From: Bacillota bacterium
GTDB lineage: Bacteria > Bacillota > Clostridia > Peptostreptococcales > Anaerovoracaceae
DNA length: 8,086 nt
Direction: 5' to 3'
NCBI GenBank assembly: GCA_016282655.1
Contig: JAEELK010000006.1
Location: 1-8,086 of the forward strand
In this document: positions 5,606-8,086 of the stretch, one piece after another
Layout of the letters: each line of letters begins with the position of its first letter
How positions within the stretch are numbered: the first letter of the stretch is position 1
The notes under the pieces: generated by a model
What the model was told of the DNA's origin: nothing
Seen by the model: only the letters and a program-made list of their open reading frames with translations
Database searches by the model: none
Program-made: the position numbers and the translations under genes

Positions 5606-6484
5606 ATGGGCAGGACTCTGGACAGACTCTTTTCGATCTTCATTCTGCTGCTGACGGCGGTGGCCTTTCTGTCGCTTGCCTTCGTCATCTATTTTATCGT
5701 GCGCGAAGCGCTCCCGACCTTCGCCGTGGTCCGCCCCGCGGACTTCCTCTTCGGGCAGCGCTGGATGCCGGTGGACTACGGCATGGAGATATCCTTCGGC
5801 ATCTTCAACTTCATCGCCGGCTCCGTGGCGGTCTCGCTCCTGGCCATGCTCATCGCCTCCGTGGTGGGGCTCGGGGCGGCCGTCTATCTGTCCTGCGTGG
5901 CTTCGCAGCGGGCCAGGGATCTCATCTATCCCTTTGTGGACCTGCTGGCGGGCATCCCTTCCGTGGTCTACGGCTTCATCGGCATCGTGGTGCTGCTGCG
6001 CATCTTCATGCGGGCCGGGGTGCATACGGGCTCCTGCCTGTTGGCGGCCGCCATCCTCCTGGCGGTGATGCTCCTGCCCTTCCTCGTCTCCTCCTGCAGC
6101 GAGACGATGCTGAAGGCCAGGCGGAGCTACCTGCCCGCCGCCGACGCGCTGGGCGTGGACCGCTGGTACGCCATCGCGAGCATCGTGCTGCCGGCCTCCC
6201 GCAAGAACATCCTCTTTTCCATGATCCTCGCCATCGGGCGGGCCATGGGGGAGACCATGGCGGTGATGATGGTCATGGGCAACGCGAATCTCTTTCCCAC
6301 GCTGCTGGGCAAGGGCGAGAGCATCGCCTCGGTCATCGCGCTGGAGATGGGGACCGCCGTGGCGGGCTCCACGCATTATCACGCGCTCTACGCGGCCGGC
6401 CTGGTGCTGATGCTGCTGGTCTTCCTCATCAACACGGCCATTATGCTGCTGCGCAGACGGCTGATCGGAAGGGAGGAAGGCTAG
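5606..6484 (+). CDS. pstC: Phosphate ABC transporter permease PstC (292 aa)
   Basis: One of the two channel subunits of the Pst importer in the cytoplasmic membrane. Six hydrophobic segments are visible at about residues 9-33, 66-95, 107-135, 144-162, 202-225 and 257-283. GIPSVVYG (117-123 region) and the EAA loop ADALGVDRWYAIASIVLP (179-196) contact the ATPase, and GRAMGETMAV (211-220) keeps the Arg212 and Glu216 typical of PstC. The start ATG 5606 has GGAG (5594-5597) with an 8-base spacer. It lies 60 bases after the terminator that follows pstS. Its stop codon TAG directly abuts the ATG of pstA, so the two are translationally coupled. Length is normal to slightly short for the family. Confidence 0.95.
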   Translation: MGRTLDRLFSIFILLLTAVAFLSLAFVIYFIVREALPTFAVVRPADFLFGQRWMPVDYGMEISFGIFNFIAGSVAVSLLAMLIASVVGLGAAVYLSCVASQRARDLIYPFVDLLAGIPSVVYGFIGIVVLLRIFMRAGVHTGSCLLAAAILLAVMLLPFLVSSCSETMLKARRSYLPAADALGVDRWYAIASIVLPASRKNILFSMILAIGRAMGETMAVMMVMGNANLFPTLLGKGESIASVIALEMGTAVAGSTHYHALYAAGLVLMLLVFLINTAIMLLRRRLIGREEG

Positions 6485-7315
6485 ATGGCGCTGCGGGCAA
6501 GACTGACGCAGATCTGGGCCTACGGAAGCATCCTGCTCGTCCTCGGCGTGGTCCTCTTCCTCTTCGTTTACGTCTTCGCGCAGGGCGCGGGGACCATCAG
6601 CCCGGAATTCCTCACCGACATGCCCCGGGGCGCGGTGCTCGGCATGGAGGGCGGCATCTTCCCGGCCATCGCGGGCAGCTTTGCCTTCACCCTCACGGCC
6701 ATCGTCCTGGGCGGCATCCCGGCCGTCGCGGCGGCGCTCTACATGGTCTTCTATTGCAAGAGCAGGAAAAAGGAAGGGCTGCTCCGCGCGGTCATCCAGT
6801 GCATCGCCGGCATCCCCTCCATCGTGCTGGGCCTCTTTGCCTACAGTTTTCTGGTGCGCGACATGGGGCTGGGACGCTGCGTCCTCTCCTCCGGCACGGC
6901 GCTGGCGGTGATGATCCTCCCCTTCATTGAAGTGCGGGCCGAGAAGGCCTTCCGGGAAGTGCCGCTGCAGGTGGTGCAGTCCTCGTACGCGCTGGGCTGC
7001 AGCCGCTGCCACACCATCCTGCACGTGGTGCTGCCCACCTGCCGGGGCGAGCTGGTCTCCGGCATCATCCTGGGCGGCTGCTATGCCATGGGCGCCACCG
7101 CGCCGCTGATCTTTACGGGCGGCGTGGCTTTCGCGGCGCCGCCGGACAGCCTGCTGAAGCCGGCCATGGCCCTGCCGCTCCACCTCTACCTGCTGGTGGC
7201 GCAGGGGAGCACCTCTCTATCCACCGCTTACGGCACCGCCTTCGTGATGATGGCGGTCATCCTGCTGAGCAATCTCTTGGCGACCCTTTACGCGGGCAGG
7301 AGCAGACACAGATGA
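6485..7315 (+). CDS. pstA: Phosphate ABC transporter permease PstA (276 aa)
   Basis: Second channel subunit of the Pst importer. Hydrophobic segments lie at about 14-33, 60-90, 102-124, 133-149, 190-214 and 249-270. GIPSIVLG (109-116) and the EAA loop YALGCSRCHTILHVVLP (168-184) face the ATPase. The motif usually written RAxGETAPLxFT reads YAMGATAPLIFT here (200-211), so the conserved Arg and Glu are Tyr200 and Ala204. Seven cysteines, including CSRC (172-175), are more than usual. The start ATG 6485 follows the pstC stop without a gap and has GGGAGG (6471-6476) inside the end of pstC. The stop overlaps the pstB start as ATGA. Assignment to PstA is secure from order and pattern; whether transport is standard despite the substitutions is open. 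Confidence 0.93.
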   Translation: MALRARLTQIWAYGSILLVLGVVLFLFVYVFAQGAGTISPEFLTDMPRGAVLGMEGGIFPAIAGSFAFTLTAIVLGGIPAVAAALYMVFYCKSRKKEGLLRAVIQCIAGIPSIVLGLFAYSFLVRDMGLGRCVLSSGTALAVMILPFIEVRAEKAFREVPLQVVQSSYALGCSRCHTILHVVLPTCRGELVSGIILGGCYAMGATAPLIFTGGVAFAAPPDSLLKPAMALPLHLYLLVAQGSTSLSTAYGTAFVMMAVILLSNLLATLYAGRSRHR

Positions 7316-8055
7316 TCCTTACAGTCAAAGACGTTTCTGTTTTATATGACGGCAAGCCGGCGCTGGAGCACGTGAGCTTTGAGGTGCCCGAGCGGCAGAT
7401 CACGGCCATCATAGGGCCGTCCGGCTGCGGAAAATCCACCATGCTGCGCTGTCTGAACGGACTCATCCGGGAGGAGAACGGCGTCCGCTTCTCGGGAGAG
7501 ATCTGCCTGGAAGGCCGGGAGATCGGAAGCTATCCGCCGGACGAGCTGCGCCGCAGAGTCGGGCTGGTCTTTCAGACGCCAGCTCCTTTTCCGTTCTCCA
7601 TCTATAAAAACATGGCCTATGCCGCCCGTTATTTCGGATTGCGGGAAAAGGGAAAACTTGATAAAATCATACGGGAAAAGCTGGAGCTTGCCGGCCTCTA
7701 TGAAGAGGTCAAAGACGAGATGAACAAGAGCGCGCTGAAGCTCTCCGGCGGGCAGCAGCAGCGGCTCTGCATCGCGCGGGCGCTCACGGTCGAACCGGAC
7801 GTGCTTCTGCTGGACGAGCCCTGCAGCGCGCTGGACGTGAAGAGCAGCGCCATCATCGAGAAGCTGCTGCTGGAACTGAAGCAGCGCTATACCATCGTGA
7901 TCGTCACGCACAATCTGGCGCAGGCGCGGCGCATTTCCGACCGCGCGGTCTTTCTCTACAACGGCAGGCTCGTGGAACAGGGCGTCACGGAAGCGCTGTT
8001 TCAGGATCCGCAGGAGGAGGAGACCAAGGACTTCCTGGGGGGAGTCTTCGGATAA
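7312..8055 (+). CDS. pstB: Phosphate ABC transporter ATP-binding protein PstB (247 aa)
   Basis: Cytoplasmic ATPase that powers the Pst importer. All ABC motifs are intact: Walker A GPSGCGKST (35-43), Q-loop Gln88 followed by PAPFPFSIYKN (the PstB-typical PFPxSIYxN), signature LSGGQQQR (144-151), Walker B VLLLDEP (164-170) followed by CSALD, and the H-loop His200 in IVTHN. The C-terminal GxFG end is also PstB-like. The segment after CSALD reads VKSS where PstB proteins often have PxxT, a mild divergence. The ATG overlaps the pstA stop by 4 bases (ATGA), so translation is coupled. No phoU follows immediately in the window. The PFPxSIYxN sequence makes PstB far more likely than a polar amino-acid ABC ATPase. 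Confidence 0.96.
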   Translation: MILTVKDVSVLYDGKPALEHVSFEVPERQITAIIGPSGCGKSTMLRCLNGLIREENGVRFSGEICLEGREIGSYPPDELRRRVGLVFQTPAPFPFSIYKNMAYAARYFGLREKGKLDKIIREKLELAGLYEEVKDEMNKSALKLSGGQQQRLCIARALTVEPDVLLLDEPCSALDVKSSAIIEKLLLELKQRYTIVIVTHNLAQARRISDRAVFLYNGRLVEQGVTEALFQDPQEEETKDFLGGVFG

Positions 8056-8061
8056 ACGAGC

Positions 8062-8086
8062 ATGATACGCATTGAAGTGCCCGGGC
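8062..8086 (+). CDS. Start of an unidentified reading frame, cut by window end
   Basis: An ATG 6 bases after the pstB stop opens a frame (MIRIEVPG) that runs to the window end. The eight residues recall the beginning of small HAD-superfamily, soluble P-type-ATPase-like phosphatases of Firmicutes (M-I-x-I-x-I/V-P-G). This is far too little to assign. No clear ribosome binding site is close to the ATG; the nearest purine run lies about 15-20 bases upstream, inside pstB. It is not recognisably phoU. Confidence 0.3.

Noticed and set aside
5555..7183. 542-codon open frame on the minus strand opposite pstC and pstA
   Set aside because: Low-complexity His/Gln/Arg/Asp-rich translation with no motif; it is an antisense shadow of two convincing permease genes.

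Overview
This is a GC-rich (roughly 60% by eye) chromosomal stretch, most likely from a Firmicute of the class Clostridia. The evidence is a DUF1836 regulator-like protein (a family typical of Firmicutes), strong AGGAGG-type ribosome binding sites, sigma-A-like promoters in short AT-rich gaps, a lipoprotein-type PstS, and GC-rich hairpin terminators with T tracts. Nothing in the window fixes the genus.

Layout. Positions 1-1489 hold two consecutive short-chain dehydrogenase/reductase (SDR) genes on the plus strand. The first is cut by the window edge, and the pair ends at a strong terminator (1520-1558). Positions 1595-2393 on the minus strand hold a DUF1836 regulator-like gene followed by a small BFD-like [2Fe-2S] protein. 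An AT-rich divergent promoter region (2394-2525) separates these from a monocistronic long-chain acyl-CoA synthetase (2526-4358), which has its own terminator. From 4565 to 8055 there is a phosphate-type ABC transporter operon, pstS-pstC-pstA-pstB. It has a promoter before pstS, a hairpin terminator between pstS and pstC, and tight coupling of pstC, pstA and pstB. A new reading frame begins at 8062 and runs off the window.

How the genes work together. The Pst genes form one transporter: PstS is the lipid-anchored anion-binding protein, PstC and PstA form the membrane channel, and PstB is the ATPase. The terminator after pstS would make the binding protein in excess over the membrane parts. 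The acyl-CoA synthetase and the DUF1836 protein share a control region in which the two predicted -35 boxes are 3 bp apart and a 15-bp inverted repeat lies at the predicted start of the synthetase transcript; a regulator-target relation is plausible but inferred. The substrates of the SDR pair cannot be read from sequence.

Most of the window is conventional metabolism and transport, and I do not see a clearly new multi-gene system. The observations most worth checking are: substitutions in normally conserved charged or ligand residues of PstA and PstS, which suggest a divergent branch of the Pst family; the back-to-back promoter region; and the DNAG variant of the SDR NNAG motif. No tRNA, rRNA, CRISPR array, insertion sequence or phage gene was seen. 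No gap longer than about 210 bases lacks a gene.
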